This document shows, in pieces, positions 48,656 to 62,035 of a stretch of DNA of 64,000 nucleotides. The DNA is taken from assembly GCA_021397835.1 (NCBI GenBank), contig JAJFZO010000799.1, positions 2,294,001 to 2,358,000 of the forward strand, given 5' to 3'. Within the stretch, counting starts at the first letter, position 1, and each line of letters starts with the position of its first letter. The translations under genes and the position numbers were made by a program. Under the pieces are notes generated by a model. That model was not told where the DNA came from. It worked only from the letters and a program-made list of their open reading frames with translations, and did no database searches. This DNA comes from Moringa oleifera (Eukaryota; Streptophyta; Magnoliopsida; Brassicales; Moringaceae).

Positions 48656-51600
48656 TAAGGGATGAACCAAGTTTTAGTATCGTAAAATGGGGCATGAGTT
48701 TAATTGAGACGTAATTTTGAATATCCTATTAATGACAAATATGCTTGGATAGTTTTAAAAGAAACTAAAATAAAAAACTATTCTACCGCTTAGTAATGTG
48801 AAATAGGTTAGGCGACCAAAAACGAGAATATATAATATCTTCTGTTGGTGAAAGGGTAAGACTGAGGCAGTGATCTAGATGTAGTTAGCGTGGACATAAT
48901 CTACTTGCATGCCCAAATCCGTAAATGATAGAAGGAGGAGGTTGAGTCCTGTGTTCCTCAGCTATTGCGTGTGAAAGTCGAAATTATGGTGTGTATGGAC
49001 ATAATTATGTAACTTGTCCAAACCTCCAAGGGTCATCCATAAGGCAATAACTTGTGTTCCTGTATTTGATTGTATTAATTAACATATTTGCTTTGATATT
49101 TGAGATGAACTATTGCAATAAATTAATAATTATTAAATAGATTTTGACATTTATTAAACATTCATGTTTTATTTTATAAAGTTTTATGTAGGTTTGAGTG
49201 TATTTAACCCTTATATTTAATTTGTATATTACTTTGCAGGTTTTATGCATTATTGTATAAACTTTATGCAATATTTTACAAGTTTTTGTACTATTTTATA
49301 ATTTTTATGCATTATTTTACATCATCCTCTATTATTTATAAAGGTATGCATATCCTATCAGTTGTTGTGATAATATTCCTGCAAAGTAGTTAATAAGTAC
49401 CATTAAACAAAGCATTTGCAAAGATATAAATATATATACTTTTATATATTCTCAAAGTACAATCAAAATTTGTACACATTTTAAAATATAATCAATCAAA
49501 ATATATAAAAAATACTGTGTAAATTAAAATTATCCATTAAGTACATCAAGCATCATCATCTGCATCACAACTCATTTGATGAGTGAATTAAAAACTCGTT
49601 TGTGGTCAATTGATGTCTTGGCAACAAAGGATACTAGACTACTATCCTCATAATTAGCAAATATTATTAATGTATGCTCTATTGGTATTTGTATTTTTAT
49701 TATTACTAAATAATGAAAAATGTATTCTTTATCTATGAGTATTATTTATATTCATATTACATTTGGTTAATAAAGAAAAAGTCTTCCAAAGATATACCTT
49801 GCTAAGAGAATTACAAACAAGTTGTAATTATAAAATCTCTATTTCATCAAATCATTATTCCTAAATCATTCCTAATTAATGCTTGATTAGGAAAAGGATG
49901 TTGAAGAAAGCTGTTAAAATTAGTATATGTTTATGCTTTTACTTTAGGAGTAAGCAATTGGAACTCATAAGTTGAAGTATAAGGGATACTTAAGCTTAAC
50001 AATTAAGTGTTGTTTGCATAAGTAATCTTTAAAGTTGAGGGTATTGTTTAACTTATATGATATTGTATATTTTGATGTCATTCTTACCATGATTTTAGCC
50101 AAGGATGCCCTATATGATAGTGGTTAGGTATATCATGAATCATATCAAGTTAGAAGAATGTCCAAGATAGGATTCATCTTTTGAGTGATCAGGTGATTTA
50201 TTCACATTTTTGTGAAACAATTAACTAGTTAAGCCTAATTTGATCAAATCTAAATAGAGAATTATGATTCAAAATTAATTTATGATATTAATGGTTTTCA
50301 TGATGCAAGAATTAATATGGTATATGCATATAGTACAAATACTACTCCATACATTAGTACAATCGAGATGTTGTAATGAAAAGAATGTGTTACATTGATT
50401 AAGACCATTACTGAGAAGTTAAAGTTAAATTTTCTTATTTCACTTTTTTTAAGACAATAGATTAAAATTGACAAATTACTAGATTGATCAGAAGATTAAT
50501 TATGAATTAAGTGGTTTAATTTATACAAGTCCAAATACTAGGAAACAACTTATTCATATTTATTGCCAACATAGTAAAGACCCAATGGATCACACACATT
50601 AATAATAATTTGAGATAGTTAAAATGGGATCAATCAAGTGAGACTTAATTAAATAAATTAAAATTTTTAGGTTTAATGAAGATAGGCCCAAAAGGATCCA
50701 ATGTTAATAAATGCAACATTGACATGTAAACCCTAACTAGATTTGGGTTATATGTCCAACATCTTATTATAAAAACCTTCTATGTGTCACCTCTCTCAGA
50801 GAGCTGAATGCACTTATAAAAAAAGTTATAAAGAGTTTTCCTCAATAATTGAGAGAAAACACAAAGAAAGATGGAGTGTTAGAACATATTCGACAATAGT
50901 AGTTCTCAGTCCTTGGAAGATTTTTCTTAAATTGTTTATATGGATCATTATTAAAGGCTACATACTTGGATAGCTTGGAGAGTTCTTCAATAACTTAATC
51001 AAATTCAGTAACACATCATAACCCCTTCAAATTGATTTTGCTTTGTGTACTTGCGACTTTTCTTGATTTACAACTGTATGCGCATGAACTTCATTGTTGA
51101 TTTTGCAATTTAAGATTATAAAGTTTTTGTTATAATGCTACTAATTTTTTTTTTTTTATGTATGAATGATTTCAATAAATATCTCAATCACGATTTTGCA
51201 TCTTACCTTTACTATATCTTTGCTTTTAAAGGGCATAATCAGAATTATGTGTTTGATTATTTTGATATAGAGAATGAAATTTTTTTTTTACAGTTTAAAA
51301 AAATCAAATACTACACATGTGTACAAAGTAATATATGAACTCATGAAATAATGCATGAAGATTTGAAATAGTAGTTAAAACCACGTTACAAAGCATAATA
51401 AGCCCACAACAAGCAAATTGTACACATATTATATTAGTATTTCACATACTTATACATTTAAGAAAATAACATACCTAGACAAATATCTATCATTACATAC
51501 ACATTAATCACCTAAATGAAACTTATTTTATAAATTTAGACAAACTAGTGAAAGATTTCTTTACTCACAAGACATAGGTATGAAGAAATGATATAAAGAA

Positions 51601-51999
51601 AGTAGTTTTCAGTTAAGTTCTTCATAGGTTACTAAATCTATTTTTGAAATTTAAAAAATCCATAAAACATGACCAAAAAATCATACTTCTACTATTTTGG
51701 TGAAGAATAATCAATAAAAGCATGCCATATTCTATTGTTTCATTGATTTCAACAAGAAAAAATGGTTTTAGTGAAAAAAAAAAAACAAGCATTGTTACTC
51801 AAAAATAATAAAGAGAATAACGAAATAAAATATAATAATTGATCGTTTGGTAAAAAAATGAAAAAAAGAGAACGATGACAATGAATAACCACAAGTACGA
51901 TTGATTTTTTGATTTTTGAAAGAGATTTATGGGTTTATGCAAGGAGAACATGAAGAGAAAGAAAGAAGGAAAAGATAGAAATATTGATATGGTTACTAA
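48656..51999. other. AT-rich intergenic DNA, possible LTR remnant near 50.7 kb
   Basis: No gene was recognised. A stretch around 50730-51000 ('ttgggttatatgtccaac', 'ttataaaaaccttcta', then a run of short purine-rich phrases) resembles the promoter part of a plant LTR, but no partner copy is visible in the window. Low confidence. Confidence 0.35.
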
Positions 52000-54900
52000 C
52001 ACTACTACAAATATGGACTTTAATGATAATTGAAAGTAATTTTTAATGGCAGTACTATAACTGTCGTCATGCATAAAAAGGGGATCTTTAATAATAGTTT
52101 TAACTATTATTAAAGGTTTTTTTAACAATAGATCTTTAAAAATCATCATTAAAAGAAAAATATTTTTAGTGACTATTTTTAATAAACTATTATTAAACGT
52201 GATCTTTAATAACAGTTCTCAGAAAATCATCATTAAAATTATTTTAATGTTTAAAATAATTTTGAATTAAATACAAATTTTCATATATAAACTATCTAAA
52301 ACCTACATGTCTATAATTCTTCACTTCAATCACATCTGTTTTATTGATCAACTACATCTATTTGTCTTGTATACATCAATATAATTATTTTTAATATCTA
52401 CACAAAGTTTTCTCTATCAAAATTACAATGCAATATATAAATATTACATACTTCGATAAAACTTATTCAACATATATGACTACATAATTTTCAAATACGT
52501 CGACACTTATTCTTTCTTTACACTTTAACAAAACAACCATTTTTTTTTTCTTCAACATAATGACTTCAATACCTACATAATTATTTCTACAAAAAAAATT
52601 TATATTTAAATCATCATTATTTCTTTTATGTATAAAAATACTTCAACATAATCTCTAATCTAAAAACTGATAAAACATGATATCAAACATAAAGAAAAAA
52701 AAATTAATTTTATAACTTAATTTCGTATGTACAATACACAAATTTAAATAGACAGTAACATACTCAATCTTAAAAGTCTAACTATATAAGTTCAATTATG
52801 TTTATATTTACAAAATTTTATCTATCTTGAAGGTTTAACTATTTAAGATGATGCTCCGTAGATACTATTTATCTATTTTCTAACTTCATCAAGATCTGAG
52901 TAAGTACAAGTATATATGTACACTAACTATATTCATAAAAAAAAAAAGTAATACAATTAAAATTTCTAATAAGCGTATCAATCATATAAGTAATTAATTA
53001 CATAAACAATTAATTACTTAAAAACTTACCATTTTCAAGTATTAGACATTATTATCACATTTGTTAATGACGTTTCTTATAAATTTTATTATATAATATT
53101 CACACTCAGTATTTGAATGTTGATATAAACACTACATTAAAATTATTTAATTATTATTTTTATAAAATAAATAAAACTAATATCACGTTAATTAATTAAT
53201 AAATAATTATCTATATATTATAAAAAACAAAAATTACTATATATATATATATATATATATATACTATGAAAAAATAAACTCCAATTAATATCTTATAAAA
53301 TTGCGAGTGAAAGAAAGTAAAAAAAAAAGAGAAAACGCACTACTGTAATTATCCTATACAACAATTTACAACTTTCGTCCTTTACTTTCTCTTAAATCTA
53401 ATAAAAATATAAAGTAAAACTAAAAATAGAAACTAAATGTAATGAATGTAGTTGAAGTTTTCTCAATTTTTTTCAAAAAAAGTTAAAATTTTCGTACTAA
53501 AAAAAGTTCAGCTCATACTGTGAATAATATTTTAATATTAAAACAGTAATTAATTTTAAAGCTTGAATTACAAGTACTTATTGATTTAAAAAATAATAAT
53601 TTTAAGATTATATTTGTTACTAAATTAAACTCAAAATTAATTTGTTAAGCTATCAAATTAATACAAAATATAAATAATTTAAATTGAAAAATATTTAAGA
53701 TAGTTTAAAATTAAAAATAAATTTTACTTACCTAAAATTCAAGTTTATTAAAATAAAAATTTTCATTAAATCAAAATTCAAAAATAAGTTGTTTAAGTAT
53801 AAATGTCTTTTTAAATATAAAAATAAATTTAAAATATTTTCAATTTCAAATAAAATTTTAGTAGAATAATCTTACTAATATTAATATAATTTATATTTAA
53901 AATTATAAAGAATATTTAATATTAATATTATTTAAACCATAATATATACTAAAGTTTACAACAATATAAAAAGAAATTGTTTTTGTTTAAAATATATATC
54001 ATTATATATATATGGAAATTCTATTTTATTTATAATATAAAGAGATTAATTCCTTTTTATCATAATTAAGTTTTTCACCAGATTCAATGTAAATTCATTT
54101 AGATGGCAAGTTTGGATTGTCTTCCTGCCAAGGGGTTTAGTTTACTGAGCGTCAAGAAAACATTCAACTATTTACACAGTTCTCATTCTCTACGAAGCCA
54201 TTTCTTATAACTGAAACTCCTTTCGTTTTCTGTTTTTTTTATAATTAATTATTAATACGTAAAAAATATTTAATTAGAATATAATTTATATAATAACTAA
54301 TTAAATAATTATTTATTTAAAATTTAATTAATTATTTATTTATTTAATAAATTATCTAGTTAAATAAATAACATTTAATTTGTTAATTAAAAAATAATAT
54401 TGACATCTGTTAAACATCTACATAACATCTAATTAATTACATTATAAACATTTAAAAGACATTGAATTACTTAATAAACATGTACTTAATTAATTACTTA
54501 TTTAAGATTTAACCAACATTTAATCAAGTTAATAACATGCATTTAATTACTTAATTAAAATATAACTAATTTATTACCAATAAATTTATTAGTTTTAAAA
54601 TCAATATAAATTCATCAATATATACACGTTCTTACTCAACATACTTATTCAAACATAAATTCATCAAAATATAAATTCTATCTTACTAACATCTATATAA
54701 TTCATCAATTAATCTATTAAATATAAAATTATCAAAATATAAATTCATCAGTGTGCAAGCGTTCATACCTAATGTACTCATTGAAATATTATTACAAAAA
54801 AACTCAAATTTTATCAATAAAAATTCATCAAACGCATCCAATTAAGCAAATATAAAGATAATATCAATTTTCTAATTCATTCTTTAAACTCAAATTAAAT

Positions 54901-55333
54901 TAAATAAAAATAATTAAAAAAATTACACAAAAAAATCATGTCCAATCTTCTTGCACAATTTCAAATCTACCAAAATAATTAGATGCTGGAATTACTGAAT
55001 GAAAGAGGATGAAGAGAGAATGAGAGAATGGAGGGGAACGACGTGGCTGCTCTTTGTGGAGATTGAGAGAAATGAGGGAATGGAGTGGGAAGGGGGCAGA
55101 GGTGGTTGCTGCTTCTAAAAAGAGGCAGCAAATAGTTAGGGTTAGGGTTAAATGACCTTTAACATCAATTCTCCATAAAGTGGCATTAAAGCCAGTAGGG
55201 TTTGACGCTAGTTTTAACGTAATTGGCATTTAAACCCTTAAATAAAAATGTTTTAACGTCAGTTACATTGATTTATCGTTAGTTTTAACAAAATTGATAT
55301 TAAACGCCAATTATTTCATCTTTTACAGCAGTG
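52000..55333. mobile_element. CACTA-like element, about 3.3 kb, no transposase seen
   Basis: The left end reads CACTACTACAAATATGG and the complement of the right end CACTGCTGTAAAAGATG, consistent with CACTA termini. Both subterminal regions carry repeats in both orientations: 'tttaataatagtttta', 'ttattaaagg' at the left, and 'ttttaacgtcagtt', 'gttttaacgtaatt' at the right. The core is very AT-rich with (AT)n at 53238-53263 and no transposase-like frame. The 3-base flanks (TAA and ATG) do not match, so ends may be slightly off or the duplication lost. Confidence 0.55.
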
Positions 55334-58300
55334 ATGAAGAAGACGAAGGAAGAGAAAACACTCTTTGATTGATGAGGGAGAAGAAAGAGAAACAACTTTT
55401 CATGAAACAGATTTTTGTTCGAAATTTAAATGAAAAATTAAAAACAATAAAAACATTAATTTTTGAAATTTAAAAAAAAAATTCTAAATTTTTTCCTAAT
55501 TTAAACCAAAATTTATAAAAAGTAAATAATAATAACTAATATATTCAAATATAAATCTAAATTAAACCACCCAAATCCAAGAAAATAACTTAATAATTCA
55601 TTGTGATCAGCTAATGGCTCAAAATGCAGCTTACTCTTGCCAATAATCTTAAATAAAAAGTGGCTTATTTTATATCACATAATCAAAATTATAAAATAAA
55701 AAATGAGTCATATTTTAAAATATAATAATAAAAATAATCCTATACATTGTATTTTTTTTACTAGGTCATGAAATTAAATGCAAGTTGTGCATCAGAAATA
55801 TCTATATCTTCAATTTAATTTATAAGATTCTATTTTATTCAGAGATCAATCATTCTCATGTTGTTCTATTATATCATACTAAAATCTGAAAACATAAAAA
55901 CTGGAAAAGGTAGATGTGCTGCGTAAACAAGTAAGGGACCATAAATGTGCTGGAGAAGACAGAGAATAGAGATGCAGTGACTTGACTCATCCTGCAACCC
56001 CACACTGAATAATGCAAACCCTCAGTCAGTCATATGAGTCATTTGCACACAACACATAACATACCATGTACCATACATCAAATCCCCATTTCCACATTTA
56101 TTAAATTTACTGAGATTGGGTTGTCAGCCTCCCAACTCACAACTCACATGATGACCTCATGATGGACAAGGATCACATGATACATACACTATGATAATCA
56201 CATGATGCCTCCCTCCCTCTTCTTTGTTTTTAGTTCAATTTTATTCAAAGAAATGATTCTGGTCCACCACCTGCAGCTCTACATTTGTCTTGCAGGCTTA
56301 GGTGTTGTCAATTTTCTCTCTCTCTGTAGCTCTTTTGGCTCGTTTCCTTCTCATTCCTCATTCCTCCTTTGTCTCTTCTTCTGCCTCAGACGATTTCCCA
56401 ATGCACTGCCCATTTACTATCCTTCTTTTCTCTTTCAATTTTCCCCACAGTATAATTTCTCCACTAACTACTTGACCTTTTTGCTTCATCTGGCCATTTC
56501 ATGTTCATAGCAGCTTCAGGATAAAATCAACCACAAAAAAGAGAGTTAAAGAACAATCAACAGTGTACAGGAAAAACCCATTCTAACACACTGTGAATTT
56601 ATAATTGTAGATACTAAAAGAAAAAAAAATGGAAAAGCTTGATGAAAAGTATCTGAAGAAGAAGTTCATTGATAAAAGTGAAGGGCCACAGTTTATTTAG
56701 TAATACAGGTTACTTCTTGACCCATATTTACTTTATAAAATAATAATAAAAAAAAAGCAGTGTCATTTTGACTCACTTTTCCTCCCTAGTATCAAGACAG
56801 GTCTTTGTTGCTTATTTCAAGGTACATATGAGAGAAGGGGAAAGGTGGCATGCATGAAAGAGAGAAAAGACCGCTCTTTTCCTCTCTCAAAATCTCACAG
56901 TCTGAAATCTGAATGTGAGAGAGAGAGAGAGAGAGAGGAGTGAGGGGTTAAGTAAGTAAGGGGGGTACGTTGTTCAGAGCTGAGCAAACAGAGATGGGGG
57001 CGAGAGAAAACAGAAAGGAAAAATGAAAAAGAAAAAGGAAAAAGAAAGTGAAGATGAATGCAAATTGTCTAGGAAAAGCCGATGATGTTTGGAAAGAAAA
57101 CATGAGGATGCTACACCTTCTCAGTGTTAAGCATTGATTGCACCCTCTGATAAAGCAAGTCGGCTTCTTGGTACAAATGCCACTACCAACATATATGCCA
57201 AACGTCCTTTTTGTTTCCTCAGATTTCAGACACTTCAGACGTTGCAGATTCCTACACCCTTGCTCCCTCTTTTTATGTTTTATTTTGTCCTAATCACCAA
57301 TATTTCTTTACACTACCACAAATTTTCATTTCTGTCTGCTCATGCCTTCAATTTAATTGGAGACCCTTAATGTCAAGCAACTCATAATGCTAAAAACACA
57401 CATACCATTAGGTTTTAGCTCTTTCTGGAGAATCACTAAGACTCGAAGTCTTAGTCTATGTGCAGTCTTTGGCTCAAGTGAAATCTTTTGGATGACTTTC
57501 TTTTTTGGGATCTTCTGGGTTGGCTTGATCTTGACTGTTAGGTCATCATACATTCTACTATTCTTCCTTTTCTTAATTATTACAAACAAGCTATCTATAT
57601 ACTTATCAAAAGAGTTTCATATTAGGGAAGCATCATTCGACATTTGGGTATTAAACTATTTATGTTGTCATGACTGTCATTTTGAGATTTAGGCAACACT
57701 AGCTAGTGCCATTAGAAGTTAGAACTCCCTGTTCTTAGATTTGTCTCTCACCCCTTCTAATGGCATATTTTCTGTTTGAGCGCAATAATCTTGTTTTCCT
57801 TTTCACCGATGCCATATATGAACATCGTGCCTAAGATATTTATGACCATATCATTAGGATCAGCCAGCTAGCTTGATATACATCATTAATCCAATATTTT
57901 GTATAATTAGTCTAAGCTCCTAAGATAACTGGTAAGGGGTGACCAAGCCCCTCTACCGCATATACACATATTAGGGTTTCTACTATGTAAGGGTCACATA
58001 TAAAATCAAATAAAATATATGACGCACGGTTGTACATATTGTTTCCTTGGACAAACAATTAATTTCCTCTAAAAGAAATCTTCTTTTGCTTCTAACTCAC
58101 AACTTAGTCTATAGTTTGCAGTGTACTTTTGTTATCTTTTAAGTAGATAAACATTCTTGACATTTCATCTTTTATTATAATTTTAGTGCCAAAGTACTTT
58201 GTTATCTATCAATTAAATGAAAATGGGGGAATGCCATGTTGTGATATCTGGTAGAATCTGTTTGTGTGACAAAAGAAGAAAAGAAAAGAAAAGAAAATGT

Positions 58301-58783
58301 TTAACCTAAATCCTTAGTCACTTCAACGTCAAGGCCTATAAATTCCCATTTTCAGATCCCTCACTTCAACATCAAAGTCTCTCAAATGTATATTCTCTTC
58401 CTTGGGGATCCCAACTCTCTCTGTCTCTCTCTTTCTGATAAAACACAAACACCAGAGCTAGGCACACCACACATGACCACTGTAACAAAAGGGCTATATA
58501 TCCCTGTCAAACATTAACCACTTGCAATATATTCTATTAAATGCAGTTTTCTGGTTCATGAAACCAACATGGTCCTAATGCATTTTAAGGCAAATCCCTT
58601 CTTTCATATCCCCACAGCCCCTCCTTGCACCTCTTCCATGAAATTTAACCATCAACAACAATAAAACACAGTCACCCATTTCCAACAAAATTACAAAATC
58701 TAAAACCTACCCCTTTTCTTACATACATAGCCATGTGAATCCCGCCGCCCCAGGCCTTCCACCCACCCTTAACCTAACTAAGT
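55334..58783. other. Intergenic region downstream of WOX1
   Basis: 55.9-57.7 kb is less AT-rich than the transposon-filled regions and holds CT/GA tracts (GA run at 56917-56938) and several short open frames (for example 56202-56510 and 57357-57692) with no recognisable product. It could hold an unannotated transcript. A 12-bp perfect inverted repeat lies at 57707-57765. Bases 58600-58783 are the likely 3' UTR of the WOX1 gene. Confidence 0.4.
57707..57765. other. Hairpin with 12-bp perfect arms
   Basis: TGCCATTAGAAG (57707-57718) and its exact complement CTTCTAATGGCA (57754-57765) flank a 35-base loop. The loop itself has a possible short GAAC/GTTC pairing. No known microRNA sequence was recognised. 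Confidence 0.6.
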
Positions 58784-60801
58784 TTAGTTCTTCAATGGAA
58801 GGAACTCAAAAAACTGATATGAATTAGTGAAGTTGTCATTCATGGCTTCTGCAACTGATATCTCACTGTCTTTCTCATTCATGGTGCCGTTGCTATCCTC
58901 GCTACGAAGAGGAAATAGTTGAAGGGTTTGAGATTCCCCACAATCATCTTCTTCATTGTTGACCCTACTGCTTAAGTAGTTGAGGGCACGGGCATGTTCT
59001 CTGTATGGTGCTATAAAGATGTTCAGATCGTGAGCCTTAATGAGCTTTGGGTCCATCATTGTTATTGCTGCTGGTGTGGGTGCTGCGCTTGTAGTAGTGT
59101 TAGCAGTACCACTGATGGTGGTCGCAACGGTAGTGGTGGTGGTGTTTATGACATGAGGAGGAGCGCAAGATAGCTGCATCATCTGCCACGAGGCATTCCT
59201 TTCCATAAAGCTCCTCCTCTGCTGTAATTCTCCTTCACCGAACTGGATCCATCCCTCTGGTCTGCATTCTGCCATGGGTGCCTTTGTAGCCCTTGGCATT
59301 GCAGCCATAGATTCCTGCAAATTTTAGAGGACCATGCAAAGCGTGAAATCTTGCACAAACAGAACAAAGGGCACGCCACAAGTTCTGGGCACTCCCTACT
59401 TTTCCTGTGAACACAATTTAAGTTACTATTCAAATCACAGGTGGGCACTGGTTGCCAAACTGTACGAACAAGGTTTAGCATTGTCTTCTCATCATCATGA
59501 TTCAGGGCTGGTGCTCAATTCTATATGATTTTTTTTTTGTTTTTTCGGTTTCAATGAAGGGTGCCTATATCACTTGGACTGAGATACCAGAATACATAAC
59601 AAGCACAAGACCCGAAAAGCACAAGCAAAGTTTCAATAACAGCACAGCCCCGACAGAAAGGAAGGAATGCAGCTTTTAAACACTTTTCTTCTCATTTCCC
59701 AACAAACAAAGCTTTTGTTGGTTCTCCCTGTATAGCTTTTAATCCAAACCACTAAAAATAATAAACTGGCTAATCATATGCGCAATTATCAATCCCTAAT
59801 TGCATGTTAGGGCTTTCTAGGATAAAGTCTAAGTAGAGGAAAGGAGTTTTATTCCCTATGTGTCAAGAAAGTAAAGGAAAATTAAGCAGACCTCTGATTG
59901 TGTACTGCAGTTTGTAGAGGGTGCCCAGTTCCTGGTTTGTTCAACTTCATAGCTTGTCCTACTAGCCCCTGTAGACAAAAAGAAAAACAAAAAGAATTCA
60001 ACTTTACATTCTCTAGCAACAAATAGAACGGTTGAATAAAAAAAGCAAATCCATCTTTCAACAACAAATGGTATGTGAAAAGGCCAAACATATCAAACGT
60101 TTCTTCCTTTTTCTTCTCCTCTCCTCTCTCTTTCTCTCTCTATCTCAAAACGAAGACTAGATTTACTTTATTTGTTTCATTTTCTTCCTACCTGAATCTT
60201 TTCTTTCCAAGGTTTCCGCATCGCGATTATGCTCATCTGGAGCTGATTCCATTTGACGGCGGCGTTTTTGGCGTTCTCGTGCCTTGTGATTTTGAAACCA
60301 ATAGAACACATTCTTGCCTTCAATCTTTCCGTATCGACGGAGTTGTGCAGTGATATGCTGAATTTGCTCAGCTGATGGTGTTCGAGTACCCCGACGGTAC
60401 AACTCTTCAAGGGTCCTTAGCTGCTCAGGCGTTGGATTCCACCTTGAGCTCACAACAACTGGCTGCGCATTGAACTCTCTCCTGTTCAGATCAGCCATGG
60501 ATGCTGCCAAAAACAACATGAGATTACCCCATGCACCCAGCTATAAACAAACTCTCGCACATTCAAGCAGCGAAATAAACAATCAAAAAGAGGGGATGAA
60601 GAGGAAAAAACGCATACCCAAATGATGATTTAGTGCAAAAAAGTCAGTGCCATGGATACGGCTGAGACAAGGAGGGTTCGTGGTTGAGGGGTTGTTACTG
60701 CAAGGAGCTGGCCTTGGAATGAGGGGCCTAAGTTTCCTTCCATTAATGAAAGAATCGGACATGTTGAAGTCCCCAGCATCGTTGTAACCCATCGTCCACA
60801 T
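58784..60801 (-). CDS. WOX1: WUSCHEL-related homeobox protein, WOX1/STENOFOLIA type
   Basis: Transcription factor of the modern (WUS) clade of WOX proteins; orthologues (MAEWEST, STENOFOLIA, LAM1) promote leaf-blade and petal outgrowth, mainly as repressors. Exons on -: 60801-60618, 60503-60192, 59968-59892, 59314-58784, all GT-AG with matching phases, giving 367 aa. The N-terminus [14 protein letters not shown] with [11 protein letters not shown] is typical of WOX1. The homeodomain spans about residues 80-145 ([40 protein letters not shown]), with the WOX-type enlarged spacing. Exon 3 gives [20 protein letters not shown]. The WUS-box TLQLFPL is at residues 321-327, and the C-terminal [13 protein letters not shown] (355-367) is the second repression motif (STF-box) found in WOX1 proteins. 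A threonine/alanine-rich linker lies between. The 5' flank is rich in GA/CT runs. Confidence 0.95.
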
Positions 60802-62000
60802 TTACCCTTGATGTACACCAGAAAAAGGATGAAGAGAGATGAGGTTCTTCCGTTGCTCTCTTCAGCTGATAGGACAGTGGTACGCAGAGCCGAGTATGTG
60901 AATGGGTTTTAGAAGTATAGAAATAGGCAATGGTACGAGAACACACAATGGGGGTTAGCTAGGGAGGACTTTAACGGTTGTCTCTCTATCTCTCTCTCTC
61001 TCTCTCTTTGTCTATCCTTTTGTCTCTCGCTCTGTTGGTAGGGCCTTTCTGTATTACTATAAGATGGGCTGAAGCTATGGAGTTGAAATTGAAAGGATGG
61101 GAATGGAAGCATGCAGAGGGGACAGGAGTCCCTAGCTTTTAAAACGTCGGTCTAGTAGTGGATATGGTTTACACATAGTAGAGACTATGGAGAGATACTC
61201 AAACTCAATTGTAGAAAGAGCTAATTCGGTGGAGAATAGCGGTTGTGTTTGAGTATGAGGACTTTAAGAGACGGGGATTGATCCATCTATAGTTTTACAC
61301 TGCACAGAGAGAGAGAGAGAGAGAATGGCAGTGTTGGTTTAATATGGAACAAAAAAGCGAGTAAGACACATGAGGTTGACTAGGCTATCTCTGTCTCTCT
61401 CTGCGTCTATAATTCCCTTATGGAGAGAGAGAGGGAGAGAGAAGACAAAAAGCAAAAAAGTAAAGGGAGAGGAGGGGAAGCGTGGAATTCTGGGAGGCTA
61501 TATGGGGAGTAGCAAATGAAAAACGACGTGACGATGATGAGGGTTATCATAAGCCTCATCAACCTCTCTTTACCCCTCATTTATTTTTCTTCTCACGTCT
61601 CGTGCCTTTCACACTTATTCTAAATCCGAACTGCCCCTCTCTTCCCTCTGCTCCCCTTACCCTTTTCTTTGTCTCCACTTTCTCTCAGCCCATTTACCAT
61701 ATACGCTGTATGCATACCACAAGCACATACAAATACGCATACACTCACCTGTATACAGAAAAATAATCAAGAGACTATTAACGATGCTGGGTAGGTGATT
61801 TCGCAGAAAATCAGTATGGAGAACAATAGAGAGATATAGAGTTGAAGGGTATAAGGGAAATGAGTGACCGAGAAGAGAACAGAGTGCACATGATTGTATG
61901 AATATGTAGAGAGAGAAGTAAGTGTACGTACATATGAGTACAGTAAAGACATGTGTATTTGTTTGGTGTAGTGAATGTTAGATTACCCATGAATAGAGAC

Positions 62001-62035
<35 letters not shown>

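Noticed and set aside
55136..55153. Telomere-like GTTAGGGTTAGGGTT
   Set aside because: Only two repeats inside a CACTA-like element, and the plant telomere unit is TTTAGGG. Chance.
56202..56510. 102-codon hydrophobic open frame
   Set aside because: No family features, starts in simple sequence, and the Phe/Leu/Ser bias comes from CT-rich DNA. Not called a gene.
57353..57692. Overlapping 78- and 111-codon frames
   Set aside because: No recognisable domain, and no splice context or start support. Left as unassigned region.
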